Source: Chloranthus sessilifolius (taxonomy: Eukaryota; Streptophyta; Magnoliopsida; Chloranthales; Chloranthaceae). Taken from it: a stretch of 64,000 nucleotides of DNA. The stretch spans positions 38,504,287-38,568,286 of the forward strand of contig CM037590.1 in the NCBI GenBank assembly GCA_021018995.1, given 5' to 3'. Under the pieces are notes generated by a model. That model did no database searches and was not told the DNA's origin. It was given only the letters and a program-made list of their open reading frames with translations. Of the stretch, positions 21,634-33,076 are shown one piece after another (within the stretch, counting starts at the first letter, position 1; each line of letters opens with the position of its first letter). A program made the translations under genes and the position numbers.

Positions 21634-22600
21634 TGGGTTTTTGCTCGTTTTTTAGTTTCCACCCACCATATAACACAGTCCAAAAGGAACTGGTGAACGC
21701 CACTCACCAAATGGTAGAAGGCGTTAAAGCGTTGGAATACTATTTTGGTGTACAAGAGAGAACTAAAAAAGTCGTGAGTGGAGAAGTCAACTCTTTGACC
21801 TTTTGTTTTTCTACGCTGAGTTAGTAGTGATGGTGGTGGGTCTTAGGCTCTTAGCAAATAGAATTAACTCGCTGGCACTGCATATACTGCGGGGGATTCA
21901 CACTAGATCTTTTCCTACTTTCCACATTTGCCCTCCTTTGGCCATAAAAGCAAGGTCGGAGGAGACAGGCAACTCCTACCTACACGTACAAGTGGCATAG
22001 GGATCACAGAGTCTGGTACTCATGCTATCTCAATCTTGTACATCACACATAAGATCTTCAATTTAGACCGTCCATTTAGTGGCATAAGATGGGTGTAGGT
22101 AAAAATGTAACACTGATGAAACTACTTTTGACCATCCGATAATGCTACATCATATCAATACAACTTCAATATTTTCTTTCATTAGCCATTTGTGGATTGA
22201 AGGTCACGATCATCTAAACATCAATCAATTGGCCTGCTGTCACGTGGTTAGGCCAGATCAATTGATCATACCTGTCACATGGGTAGTCCAAATTGAATGA
22301 TCGTAATTGTCGCGCGGACGATTCCAAAAGGCCCATTCACCACCAATTGATATATGTGGGTCGGCACTCGATATTAAAACCTTGCATATATGTTTTAGCT
22401 TTACTTTTTCAACAGAGCGGAATTACGCCGGTAAATGAGGCCAGAAAGTCATTACAAAAACCTATGCATATGCCCAATTGAAACTGATTCCCCGTGGACC
22501 AATGAGACCCATGTTTTTAAAATGGTACAATTCACAATGGTGCTCTCGACAGCTTCCAATTTTCTCCATATTAAGTAAGAACCCCAAAGATAGAAACCAA
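20991..22600. other. Intergenic region upstream of TBL gene 1
   Basis: An (AG)n microsatellite lies at 21589-21631. 21360-21560 repeats 'ttgctttgcc/ttcgctttgcaatggcag' loosely. 22195-22310 has short mirrored words around 'caattgatca'. No gene is supported. The ORF across the (AG)n tract is a repeat artefact. Confidence 0.5.
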
Positions 22601-22681
22601 ATTAAGTTTTCTAACACACCATAATATCAAGTGATTCACTAAATCTCTCTCTCTAACCAATTTTTTTTCAATCAAATCACC
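22485..22681 (+). promoter_or_regulatory. Promoter/leader of TBL gene 1, shared with TBL gene 2
   Basis: About 190 bp upstream of the ATG align closely with the region before TBL gene 2 (60495-60683). Shared words include 'cacaatggtgc', 'gacagcttccaat', 'ttttctaaca', 'ataccataatatcaagtgattcac' type sequence and a CT tract (ctctctctct). No clear TATA box. The CT tract is longer in gene 2. The matching block continues into the coding region, so it dates from the duplication. Confidence 0.6.
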
Positions 22682-25600
22682 ATGACACAGAAGATGGGTC
22701 CTTCTTCTTCTTCTCCATTTCTTAGTATTACCTTCGATAACCTTAACCAACACAAGATGACAAGAAACATAGTGTCCTTTTTGTTATGGGCACTAGGTGC
22801 AACATCCATGATCATCTTGTTCATCCTATGTTCTCTAAGCCCTTCTAGTGTGACCCCAAAACAAGACGTCAATCAAAGGCCTCTCATCAATGATGAACAG
22901 AAAGGTACATAATTGACAAAACCCATATCTTATTTTCAATCATATTTGACATTTCTCTATGTTTTTCTTATATTTTTTAATTGAACTCAGTTAGATATGA
23001 TTTTGTCTTGTGTGTAGGTGATGATGAGAGATGTGACATGTTCATGGGTAAATGGGTGTCGGACCCGACACTGCCGATTTATACGAATACGAGTTGTCGG
23101 ATGATACCGGAGTCGAAGAACTGTGGCATGTATGGTAAAGATGATGCTTTTCTTAATTGGAGATGGAAGCCAGATGGGTGCCAACTGCCAAAATTCGAAC
23201 CCGTTACGTTTTTAAGGATTGTGCATGGGAAAAAAATGGCGTTTATCGGTGATTCGGTATCACGGAACCACATGGAATCACTCCTTTGCCTCTTATCACA
23301 GGTAATTGTCAATCCTCACCTTCCCACTTGAAAGCAATATAATGCCACATATCACATAGTTTTTTTTAATCTAAGTTGTCTAAGCGGCAGAACATCTTAC
23401 AACCTTTGTTTAGCTTAAAAATATGCTCATTGTAACATTGATACAGTCAATCCAAACACTTCAACAGGAACCCCACTTTAGATCTGTGCAATGATTCATA
23501 TTAATCTTCCCAAATCTAAAAGTTTGAATCCTTGGATGAGCATTACCTTTTGGCTTGGTGATGTTTGTATGAAGTTTAGCCACTTAGACGAATTGGATTG
23601 ACAACAAAAATCTGTCGTATCTCATAAAATGGGGGAAGGTAAGAGCTTTATCTTAGACCTATGGTGAGCTCCCATTAGCCCTTCAAAATTTGCGGCGAGC
23701 ATATTTTTCATCGGATAAGAAAGTGTTCAATCTATAGTGAAAGAAATCAATTCTATGTTAGAGAAATCCACTGATTTCTATGCTCATCAATAGCTGTGTG
23801 CTTTCTGAGGATTGACCATTTTGATCGAAACCTGACACCACCCGTGGTGCTTGAGGTAGGGTAGCTAATATCAATTAGGTTAGCTCTATTCGTACCTATA
23901 CCAAATTATTGAGGGCACTACGCTGAAAACCATTGACCGCTTCAAATAAGATGATTCGTCCCAATCTTCCACACAATGGATCTTGAGAATGTAATGCGAT
24001 TAGTTTTCGATTCCATGTAGACGTCCCAAAAAGTGTCCTGAAAAATTATATAGCACACATCAAACTAAACTTTCAAATTACTTTTTGGGATAGGTGCTGC
24101 TTGGAATAAAAAACTGACTATCCGATGGCATGCCCATGGTCTTAGGATCGATTGTGTGGAAGTTGAAACGAAAAATGATTTTCATCGTTTGTTCGTCCGT
24201 TGCAAAGCCGTCAACGGTTTTCGTAGATGCTTTCATTAACTTAGTAGGTGTGAATTGCCCATGGCCCATCATGGCTCAACAAATGAAAGCTCAACTCATA
24301 AATAGGGGTGCAAGTTTGGACCCCAAACTCAAATCCGACTTGAAAACCGAGCAAACGTTATCGTTCCAAATCGTCCCGAAAACCAATTCAGATCGAACTG
24401 ATTCTGGTTCGGTTCGATTCCGGTTTCAGTTTTAAGTGGTAAAAATCGAAAACTGCAGAGGTAGGATAAGAAGACTGAAAAAAATAAAAAGAAACCGAAA
24501 AAGCTCGAAAACTGAAAAATACATAATAATATTGAAAACCCGAAACCGATATGAAAAATCAAAATTTTCGGGTTTCGGTTTCAAAAAAAAACCGAACCAA
24601 TTTGTTACAATTTGGTTTCGATTCAGGCTGAAAAGAACTGGTAACCGAAATTTCCATTTTAGGTTCGATTCGATAAACTGAATCTGCATCCCTACTCATA
24701 ATGTAGGGATCACCATCAATAGAATTAATGATTTTTAAATGACTACGGTTGAAATAAATGCCTATTTTCACCCATTCTCTAGTATGATTGTAAGTTGTAA
24801 GAACCAGAGTACATGGGTCAAATTGAAACCGAGGTTCCACGCTCACCTCAAACTGAGTAATGGCCTTACTGTTGTGGCCTATCTTTTTATTTTTTCCATA
24901 TGCTAGTCAAGCTGGTTTTAGCTGATCACTTCTTTAAAATCAAATAGGTTGAGAAGGAGAACTTACAGAATAATCAAGGGGATGGATTTCATTTAAGTTT
25001 GCCCATCTTTTTCTTTTGTTTGTGGTGTGAAAGATAACAATTTCAGTGAAAAAAATAATTTAAACCATCTGTTCATGAGACATGTTCTTGTGACTGCAGG
25101 GGGAGACTCCTATAAACATCTACGAGGATGCCGAGAATCGATTCCGAACATGGTACTTCCCTTCACATAATTTCACACTAATGGCCTTATGGAGCAAATT
25201 CCTAGTACTCGGCGTGGAACAAGTAATAAATGGTTCATCTTCGGGCGTGTTTGACATCCACCTAGACCAAATTGACGACAATTGGACATCGAAACTCGTC
25301 GGGATCGACTACGCCATCATATCCGACGCTCATTGGTTCTTTAGAAAACTTTACTTACATGCTGGCAATAGCCTTGTTGGGTGCGTCTACTGTACAGACC
25401 CTAAGGTAACAGACTTCGGTCCTGGTTTCGCCATAAAAAGCGTCTTTCAGACAGTGCTCAGGTTTATGAAGGATTATAGAGAGGGGGCCATAGTAACTAT
25501 AGTAAGGACCTTCTCACCTGCCCATTTTGAAAATGGGTCATGGAATGATGGGGGAACATGCAATAGGACTAAGCCCTTGAGTGAAGCAGAGTTGGGTTTG

Positions 25601-25876
25601 AGGGAGATGGAGTGGGAGATTAGGAATGGGCAAGTAGAAGAAGTTGAGAGAGTGAGAGAGGAAGGTGAGAAGAGAGGGAAGAGGTTTAGGCTTTTAGATG
25701 TGACCAAGGCTATGTTGTTGAGGGCTGATGGGCACCCTGGTTCACATTGGAACAAGATTGGGATGGATGGTTATAGTGATTGTGTGCATTGGTGTTTGCC
25801 AGGGCCCATTGATGTTTGGAATGATTTGCTATTAGGGTTGCTCAAAGAGGATTCAACCTTTTTGGGCAAATGGTGA
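22682..25876 (+). CDS. TBL: Trichome-birefringence-like O-acetyltransferase (TBL gene 1)
   Basis: Exons 22682-22904, 23018-23301 and 25100-25876 (TGA); phases 1 and 0; 427 aa. It is a type II Golgi membrane protein: one hydrophobic segment at residues about 28-50, then the cysteine-rich PMR5N/TBL domain from about 79 to 137. The PC-esterase domain follows, with the GDS motif at 152-154 (FIGDSVSRNHMESL) and the second catalytic motif DCVH at 396-399 (Asp396, His399) in 'DCVHWCLPGPIDVWND'. These proteins transfer acetyl groups to cell-wall polysaccharides. The spacing and motifs resemble the TBL19-22/AXY4 branch that includes xyloglucan O-acetyltransferases; the substrate is inferred. Both catalytic motifs are intact. 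Intron 2 (1.8 kb) holds a P1 element and a hAT-type element. The start ATG is the one shared with TBL gene 2. Confidence 0.9.
23875..24240. mobile_element. P1 copy within TBL gene 1 intron 2
   Basis: Left arm: 'accattgaccgcttcaaataagatgattcg ... caatcttccacacaatggatcttgagaatg'. Right arm: 'catggtcttaggatcgattgtgtggaag ... gattttcatcgtttg'. The centre contains mirrored 'cccaaaaagtgtcctg' and 'actttttggga'. Termini are lost. Confidence 0.65.
24302..24693. mobile_element. hAT-type inverted-repeat element in TBL gene 1 intron 2
   Basis: Ends TAGGGGTGCA (24303) and TGCATCCCT (to 24693/4) are inverted repeats. The flank ACTCATAA (24294-24301) recurs at 24694-24701, an 8-bp target duplication as made by hAT transposases. 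The core iterates GGTTCGGTTCGATT-like and AACCGAAA-like words in both orientations. No ORF. Related to 57363-57762. Confidence 0.65.
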
Positions 25877-27080
25877 TTTTAATAGTTAGATGAGGAATCT
25901 GGCAACAAACTCATGACCACACTTATACTTACCGAGCCCCGAAGGGTGTTGAGATGTCGACATTTGGCAATCCTTTTTCACATGAAAGAGTGTCCTTAGA
26001 AGTCCTACCTGAAATGAGGTTGATTGGGACCTTATTGGATACTTACCCTAGGGCAGGTTTGGTGAAGATTTGATTTAGATTTGAATAATAGAAAATTTTA
26101 AAAAATATAAATACACCTGAAATAGATTTTTTTGTTCATGTGGAAAGTACAGTTTGTGAAACTATATACATTATACCCTCCTCATATTCATCACATTATA
26201 CCCTCTTCATATTCATCTGATATGGAGTGAGCTTTTGCAATTGTCTCAATAACCATGAATAATTTTGCTGTCAATCATCCAACTGCAGCAAAATTTGGTT
26301 TTCTTATAGAGTGATACTATTGCCACACCAAAGTTTGATTTTTGCACACCAAACTCAAGATCTTTGGCAATGTTACTTTTGATCATGATCAAACTTGCCT
26401 TCTCTCTTTTTCTCAAAAAAAAAAAAGAGAAAAAAATTGTCTTCTGTCGTATAAGGCGGGAAAGTTAGATGGGAATCCTAGAATCCCTCCACAAACCTTG
26501 AAAAATGCTCTGATATATTGAAGTTTCAAATAAGTGAATCATTGTGCTTTCACCGATTTGCCTACTCTTTAAGCATGCTAACAATATCTGCGATTTTTTG
26601 AAAAAAATTCCTTTAAAACGCGTTTTTTTCATAAAAAGTTGGAAATATGTTTAAAACTCTTTTGTCTAAAAAAGACTTTAAAATGTGTTTTTTTCCTATA
26701 TTTTCCCAATTTTTTGTAAAAAAGTAAGTACTTTTAAATATTTTGACTACATTTTGCCAAATATTTATCCAATTTTTTCCTGAATTTTATCGACCTTTCC
26801 ACTTTTTTTTTTCCTTCATTTTTTGTCCTCGCCGAAAATTTCCGGATTTCCGACTTGGTAACTATGCCTCTTAAACAATCTGTCAAATTGGGTACGGGTC
26901 CATGGAGGACCGATACATGTCGCTGCTTTTCAGAAGAAGAAAAAAACAAAAATAAAAATCAAAGAGGCATTGACTGATACTGGATACGTATGAGCCACGA
27001 TACTGGCATCGATACCAAGATCGATCCTGATTCTATTTCAGGGCCAATACGTATTGGTTGGCCAAAAAATCGACACGTAT
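25877..27080. other. Intergenic DNA downstream of TBL gene 1
   Basis: No gene. 26315-26420 carries 'ttgccacaccaaa' and 'gcacaccaaactcaagatctttggcaatgttac', a phrase found again at 28355-28400 and 63300-63360. 26590-26770 is T-rich, with mirrored 'aaacgcgttttttt/aatgtgttttttt' words. 26965-27085 holds a scrambled GATACGTAT-type repeat block. Confidence 0.45.
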
Positions 27081-27084
27081 GGTC

Positions 27085-28250
27085 TAGACTTGATACGTGC
27101 TTGGTATTTATTAATCAAAAAGTGGTTATTCCACCAACATAGATTATTTATTATTCGAGCTTTAAAATTTTCAGGCTCCAACCTAGCTAAGCCTATTCAT
27201 TATTCGAGCTTTAAAATAAGGCATGATTATTTCTTGGCCACCCATCATCAATATCTTTTAATATTTATTTTCCTTTTTAGATTCGCATATTATCCAATTT
27301 TTGAAGAGTATTTCAACTTAATATCGACAACCCTCGACCTCGAGGTTGCAACTTGCAATGAATGCTTTAAAAATCGGATCGGACGTTGAACCGGAGATGC
27401 GAAAGGCTTGGTCAGACTAGTTGGTTAGACAAGATTAGGTCAATAAAAAAATAATACTTTAAATAACTTTATAAATAAATTACTATTTATAATTAATTTT
27501 AACATAAATATCTTATAATATTTATAAAATATTAAAATAAGAATAAATTCAAATGTATTATTTATCTTTTGACTAGATGTAAATTAAAATTAACACCATA
27601 ATAGAAAAAATTATATATATATATATAATGGCATATTATATCTTTTTTTTTTTGCCTAGGTTTTTGTTTGAGGATGATCGTATATTGAGTTTTTTTTAAA
27701 AAAATCTAAAAAAAGGTAAAAGTATAAGTTTGTATTAAGAAAGAATCTTTGTTAAATTAGGATTGCTGACTTCTCTGTTTAGAAACACCTTTTAAATTTT
27801 TAAAATTAGATTAGAACTTAGAAGTTATAAGTTCATCCTTCTTTTTTTTTTTTAAACTACTTGAGGTATTTTTTAAGCTATCTTAATTTCAAAAATAGAA
27901 AAAAAAAAGATATAATTTTATGAACCAGAGTTTGATTTGTATGAACTCGGTGGTTCAACAAAAAATGGGCAGTTCACCGGTTGGACTGAAATAACGGAAG
28001 ATTTTGATTTTTGATTGGACCAAATTGGCTAGGCTCTTTGTTCGGGTCGAACCCGGTTAGACTGGCCAGTCCCATCTGAAGTTTAACTGACTGGTTGGAA
28101 TATTATCAACCTTCCATTTGTGCTATAGGCCCAAGTCTAACCGACATATATTTGCTGATAAAAAAAAAATTTAATATCAATAAATATTAGACATCCTAAA
28201 AATCCACCAATCCAATGAGTGAAAATCTATTTGGAAGCTTGAATTATCAC
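27085..28250. repeat. Duplicated intergenic segment, copy A
   Basis: Matches copy B (30125-31150) in the same order and orientation: 'aaaagtggt(t/c)attccaccaac', 'tatttattttcctttttaga', 'aaataactttataaataaattac', 'ctaggttt', 'gttaaattaggattg', 'gaactacttgaggta'-type words, then 'caaccttccatttgt'. Copy A holds about 130 bp (about 27318-27450) absent from B. This may be a long non-coding transposon or a segmental duplication; no ends were resolved. Confidence 0.6.
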
Positions 28251-28355
28251 TATAAAAACACAGATTATTAGCAGCAAAAACTATTAAAGATTATTAGTGG
28301 CAAAGGTTTTAACAACAATTTTTAGCTGTGACTAATAGTCTTATTTTTTATAGTG
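28248..28355. mobile_element. CACTA-type MITE (CACTATAAAAA ends)
   Basis: Starts CACTATAAAAAC and ends TTTTTTATAGTG; 108 bp. The arms contain 'gattattagcagcaaaaact' and 'agctgtgactaatagtc', which mirror each other. Same type as 29146-29287. Confidence 0.55.
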
Positions 28356-28489
28356 TTAGCACACCAAACTCAATATCTTTGGTAATTTTACTTTTACTCA
28401 GGACCAGTTGTGAGGTTTTGGGCGTATGTTGAGATTCTGAAACGAGGCCTATTTATATTAATTTAAAAATTTCCATAATAGCTCCCAGG

Positions 28490-28650
28490 ACCAGTCTCAG
28501 GGATGTGTGCCACGCAAAATCAAGATCAAATTGTCTGATAGGTGCGTCATAATCTCAAGATCTATTATGTTGAAGATTGGGACGAAAAACAATCTCCATC
28601 GTCTAATTCGAAGCAGCCAACAACTTTTTATGGTAGAAATGTGTGTTCTT
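28490..28650. mobile_element. P1 right-arm fragment
   Basis: 'gggatgtgtgccacg ... ataatctcaagatctattatgttgaagattggg ... caatctccatcgtctaattcgaagcag' matches the right arm of P1; the left arm is absent. Confidence 0.6.
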
Positions 28651-28944
28651 CACAGGAAAAATGGGTGCTAATGACTCCACCCTTTCTAGAATTCCTTCTA
28701 TTTTTATATTTTCAAAATTTATATATTAATTAAAGTTTTTATTTCTATACATTATTTAGTAAACCACTCTAATGGTTGAATTAGAGATTTGTGACACATA
28801 GGTTTTAGGTTCAAACCTTTTTATGTATAAGATTCTCCTTTTAATTAATTTTATTAGAGCATATACATGCCACCTTAGTGTGTTTATGCAAATAACTTTT
28901 AAGATGGTTTTATTTGCACCAATTTGGAGTTGCCCTTGTAAAGA

Positions 28945-29030
28945 CAAGGGTGAGAAATAACGTGGAGGACAAGCATTGAACCTACGACCTACTCCCTCAC
29001 ATTGGAGGGGCGTACCAGGCTAATACTTCT
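28945..29030 (-). mobile_element. tRNA-derived SINE fragment (minus)
   Basis: On the minus strand, an A-box-like ATTAGCCTGGTAC (29012-29024) and a B-box-like GTAGGTTCAATGC (28973-28985) are spaced as in a tRNA-derived Pol III promoter. The stretch between them resembles the one at 31950-32030 (tcccCTCCA.TGTGAGG). No tRNA fold with acceptor stem was found. Confidence 0.45.
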
Positions 29031-29145
29031 TTGGTGCTCTGATATATGAAGTGGCAGATAAGTGAATGACTACTTTCACATATTTGCCTACTCTTAAGCA
29101 TGGTATAAAAAAACAGCAGATACCGATACGCATTAGCGATATATA

Positions 29146-29287
29146 CACTACAAAAAATAAGTCTACTAGCGGCAACCAAAAACTGTCGCTAATACCTTTG
29201 CTACTAATAGTTTAAATAATTTTTTTGTTAATAGCGACAGTTTTTTGCTACAAAAAATTACCACTAATAGTCTTATCTTTTGTAGTG
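29146..29287. mobile_element. CACTA-type MITE (CACTACAAAAAATAAG ends)
   Basis: 142 bp. Ends CACTACAAAAAATAAG and CTTATCTTTTGTAGTG; the inner arms 'ctagcggcaaccaaaaactgtcgcta' and 'atagcgacagttttttgctac' mirror each other. This end sequence is common to small En/Spm-like elements in plants. It sits inside a GATACGTAT-type block. The 3-bp target duplication is not exact. Confidence 0.65.
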
Positions 29288-29400
29288 GTATTAGTTTCTC
29301 GGCAAACCGATACGTATTAGCATCCTAACTCGGAATCGGTATCAGCCGATACGATATCAGTTTCGGCCAATACCTATATATATATATATATATATATATA

Positions 29401-29715
29401 GGAAAAGGCCTCCCACCGTCCTCCAAGCTTCCACGTGGCAGCCAACATATTATTTCGATGCCGTGGAGTTCGGGTGCATTGCTTAGATCATCTTTGTAAA
29501 AAAAATATATTTGAAAACCCATCTCCACCGTGTGTTTTTTGAAGCGTGAAATGTGAATCAATAAAACCTGTCAAACTTTGACTTGTGGATTTAAAAAGTT
29601 TTTCTCAATTTTTTTTGTTAATATTGATCTATACCGTCCACTTGTGCTCCACGTAATACCTAAATAGTGTTTTGGATGCCACGTGGAACTCCATGAGAAT
29701 CTTGGAGGACGGTGA
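29401..29715. mobile_element. Inverted-repeat element with ACCGTCCTCCAAG ends
   Basis: Left 'caccgtcctccaagcttccacgtggc' (29414-29439) and right 'gccacgtgg ... cttggaggacggtg' (29669-29714) are inverted repeats around about 230 bp of unassigned DNA. A (TA)n tract lies just before (about 29378-29400). Confidence 0.5.
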
Positions 29716-29734
29716 CCGTCCTCGTCATAATATT

Positions 29735-29985
29735 TTACACGATGGATCTTGAGAATATGATCGTACCATCAGACGATCAATTTTTTATTTCATGTGATAC
29801 ACACCTTTAAAAATAACCTTAAAATCAATTTTAAGAGTGCACGTGATGTTAAGGTCATTTTTCTTAGATGTGTGTTATGAGAAATAAAACACTAACCGTC
29901 TGATGGTAGGGCCATGATCTCAAGATGTATCATGTGAAAGATTAGGAGGATAAATAATCTCCATCATTTGATTCTACCAAATCAA
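29735..29985. mobile_element. P1 copy, termini lost
   Basis: 'acacgatggatcttgagaatatgatcgtaccatcagac' is mirrored by 'accgtctgatggtagggccatgatctcaagatgtatcatgtg', then 'aatctccatcatttgatt'. The centre contains 'aaaataaccttaaaat' mirrored by 'gttaaggtcattttt'. Confidence 0.65.
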
Positions 29986-30124
29986 TATATTTATGCGTGG
30001 ATAAACTCAAAAATTTAGTCAGTGGATTAAAAGGTACTCTGATTTTAATTGCAACTCTTACCTAAATCTTAATGATTTATGGGTGAATTGTATAAGTATG
30101 TAAGCTTGAAAATGGCAGGGGCCA

Positions 30125-31150
30125 GGGCTAAACATCTAGGCTGCTGCTTGCTAATTTGTTAGTAAAAAAGTGGTCATTCCACCAACTTTTTAAAGGTACA
30201 CACGGGCCGACCCTTAAAATTTATGCTCCACCTAGCCTATTTATTATTCGACCTTTAAAATCAGACATGATTTTTTCCCAGCCACCCATCATCATTATTT
30301 TTTAATATTTATTTTCCTTTTTAGATCCGCAGATTATCAAAATTTTGAAGAACATTTCAACTTTAAATAACTTTATAAATAAATTACTATTCATAATTAG
30401 TTTTACATAAATATCTTATCATAATTTTAAATTATTAAAATAAAAATAAATTCAAATATGTACTATTTATGGTTGACTAGATATAAATTAAAATTAGCAC
30501 CATAATAGAAAAAAAATAAATTATATGTATATAAAATGGCATATTATATGGTGTTTTTTTTTGTCTAGGTTTTAGTTAGCGGATGATCGTATATTGATTT
30601 TTTAGAAAAAATCTAAAAAGAGCTAAAAGTATAAGTTTGTATTAAAAAAGAATCTTTGTTAAATTAGGATTGTTGACTTCTCTTTTTTGAAGCACCTTTT
30701 CAATTTTTTTAATTACATTAGAACTTATAAGTTCATTCTCTTTTTTTTTTTGAACTACTTGAGGTATTTTTTAAGCTATCTTAATTTCAAAAATAAAAAA
30801 TAAAAATTTTAAAATAAAAAAAAGATATAATTTTATGAACCAGATTGAATTGGATGAACCGGGTGGTTCCCCAAGTGCGGTTCACAGTTGGCCCGAAATA
30901 ACCAAAAATTTTGATTTTTGATTGGACCAAATCCGTTATGCTCTTTGTTCGGGTTGGACCAGGTTAGACCGGCTGATCTCATCCGATTTTTTCAATGATT
31001 GGTTGGAATATTGTCAACCTTCCATTTGTCGAGGCCGAAATCCAACCTATATATATTTACCTATATAAAAAAAAAGAAATCAATACATATTAGACCTCCT
31101 AAAAAACCACCAATCCAATGAGTAAATATATATTTGTAAGCTTGAATCAA
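30125..31150. repeat. Duplicated intergenic segment, copy B
   Basis: Collinear partner of 27085-28250, about 3 kb downstream. Substitutions and small indels are frequent, so the duplication is not recent. The shared end contains 'tggaatattgtcaaccttccatttg' and an A-run (31065-31075), like a retroposon tail. Confidence 0.6.
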
Positions 31151-32500
31151 ATAGCCAATCCCACTAAATTTCTTCCCATTCTCCACTAACGGCCATCAAA
31201 GGTGCAAATGGTGATTGAAAAACATAAAGCACATGTAAATAATATTATGGTGTTTAAATTATTTTATACCATTAAAGTTAGACTTTTAATCATACACCAT
31301 TAAAGCGTATTTAATCATTTTGCCTTGTGAGCATTTGTGACCAATTTAAATTATCCAAGTGACAATCTATGATTGGAACATGACTCAGCCCAAAGAAATA
31401 TGCCTATATGTGGATGTGAATCATCCAATTGAAGATTGTTAATATCAGCTATTAAAATAAAAAACAATGATTGATATTAAAGTCTATAGATTAGATGATT
31501 TTAATCTCCCTAAAACACCATTTTTTGGGCCTATTACAGTAAAATCTTCTGATCTTTGACAGTATAAATGACCCACATCTTTAATTGCTCATGATTTATG
31601 AGCATTTAAACACCATTTTGGTGCATAAATGACGATAAGGAGAGTTAAAATATAAAAGTACTATTAGGCTCCTCTCATAACATACACAAAAAAACTGAAT
31701 TCCTTTGGTTCTTATTTCTTTTGTATCTTTCTAATTATTGCGAGATAATGCTTTATTTCTTTTTTTTTGTGATGATGCCATATGGAATAGACAATTTGGA
31801 TGTGCCTTATATTTTGTAGAGAGCATGAGAGTTTAGAAGCAACACTTGAGGAATAAATTATACACAATAAAATACTCATATTGAGTGACACGTAAGGAAA
31901 TTAATAAATCTCACCCAACAACCCTTACCTTATTAACTAAAGAGAGGAAGTAAACGTTGAGTTTGAAACCCACGACCTCAAGCCTCACAATGGAGGGAGG
32001 ATACCAACTGAGCTACCACTCAATCGATTATTGCAAGATGATGGTTGGTTTGATGTTTTCTTTTAGTTGTATACTTATTTTTTATCCCTTTTTATATCTT
32101 AATAAAAGGGTGAGGACAGAGGACCCAACAACTTTAAGCTTATCTATAAAAAAGCATAAAAACAGAAGAAGCTGTATTCCTTTTCTTTTCGTCTTCTTAG
32201 CTTTTAATTTGCGTATTAGGAACTCAACTGTATGAAATGGATTTGCTTTAAAGGGAACAGATTGGGCATGCAAGGTTATCTTGACTCTAGAAATTGGTGA
32301 AAATCATGAATTAATATAAATAAGTCTAAGTGGATTGGTGGAGGGCTAAGCTAGAGTACTAATCACTAACACAGTTGAGACGTATCTATATTTACTTAAA
32401 ATTGTAAGATTTTTTACCACTTTTACATAATTACCTCACAGGGACCTAACTTTGGTTTATTACCTCACATGAGTGTGTTTGTTTTTTTTTTCTTTCCACT
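31151..32500. other. Intergenic, with a SINE and a palindromic segment
   Basis: About 31215-31660 is loosely palindromic (words 'gtttaaat', 'accattaaagtt', 'gcatttaaacaccatttt', 'gatattaaagtctatagatt') and shares its inner words with 57990-58350. A SINE lies at 31945-32030. No gene; the short ORFs here are random. Confidence 0.4.
31945..32030 (-). mobile_element. tRNA-derived SINE (minus)
   Basis: On the minus strand a good A box TAGCTCAGTTGGT (32003-32015) and a B box GGGTTTCAAACTC (31959-31971) lie about 32 bp apart. Related to 28945-29030. No complete tRNA can be folded, so it is read as a SINE head. Confidence 0.5.
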
Positions 32501-32519
32501 TTTAATAGGGAAAAAAACC

Positions 32520-32725
32520 CTTTTAATTAAAAGCAAATATGCATTTGTTTTTAAGTGAGTAATCGGTCTCATCTGACATCGCGATCGATCAATCTTGTAT
32601 GAGACCGCAATTGACCGATCAATCTTATACGAGATCGTTAGCGGTCTTGTATGAGACCCTTGGATCCGATCTCTTATAGTACCACTCGATCTCACTTAAA
32701 AATGTGTGCTCTTAATTAAAGGCAT
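32520..32725. mobile_element. Inverted-repeat element with iterated GATCGATC/TATGAGACC core
   Basis: Left arm 'ttttaattaaaagc...gtttttaagtgag' (32521-32559), right arm 'ctcacttaaaaatgtgtgctcttaattaaa' (32691-32720). The 130-bp core iterates 'gatcaatcttgtatgagacc'-like words three to four times, in both directions. No ORF. Confidence 0.55.
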
Positions 32726-32829
32726 TTCTGTTCATTAAAAATGAACAAAATGCACATGCACTTATTTTGTAGAAAAGTAGAGATCCCCAACCCTCTCAAA
32801 GAACATTAGAGATAAAAAACAAAGGAGCT

Positions 32830-33071
32830 AAAACATATGCGCGAGATTTGGACTGTGAGACATGATTAAAAATAAGACTTTGTTATTTTTGTGCCATATG
32901 AAATATCAATTATACCATCTAATTTGAAGACCATGATATAAAGATCTTTGAAGCAAAAACTTGGCACGATCCGCTATTTTTATCATTTGACAAATGATTC
33001 AAATCATGTCGCGTTCCAATATTTTGTTTCAAAGATCTTTATATTATGGTCTTTAATTTAGAGGTTTAAAT
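32830..33071. mobile_element. Second palindromic family (P2), part left of copia 1
   Basis: 'ccatctaatttgaagaccatgatataaagatctttgaagcaaaaa' (32927-32970) is mirrored by 'ttgtttcaaagatctttatattatggtcttt' (33021-33055). Copia 1 has inserted in it: the continuation 'acacatgtgccac ... tggtgtgcaagtcttagct' lies at 38854-38900. Other P2 pieces occur at 40700-40755, 41000-41265 and 63690-63760. Confidence 0.55.
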
Positions 33072-33076
33072 GGTAG
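33072..33076. repeat. Target duplication GGTAG (left) of copia 1
   Basis: GGTAG directly before the TGTTATATTT start of the left LTR; exact partner at 38806-38810. Confidence 0.9.

Noticed and set aside
21432..21824. 130-aa open frame with Arg-Glu repeats
   Set aside because: Runs through the (AG)n tract; no family likeness and no support from flanking sequence.
31945..32030. Possible tRNA gene (good A and B boxes, minus strand)
   Set aside because: No acceptor stem or full cloverleaf could be drawn; better explained as a SINE head.
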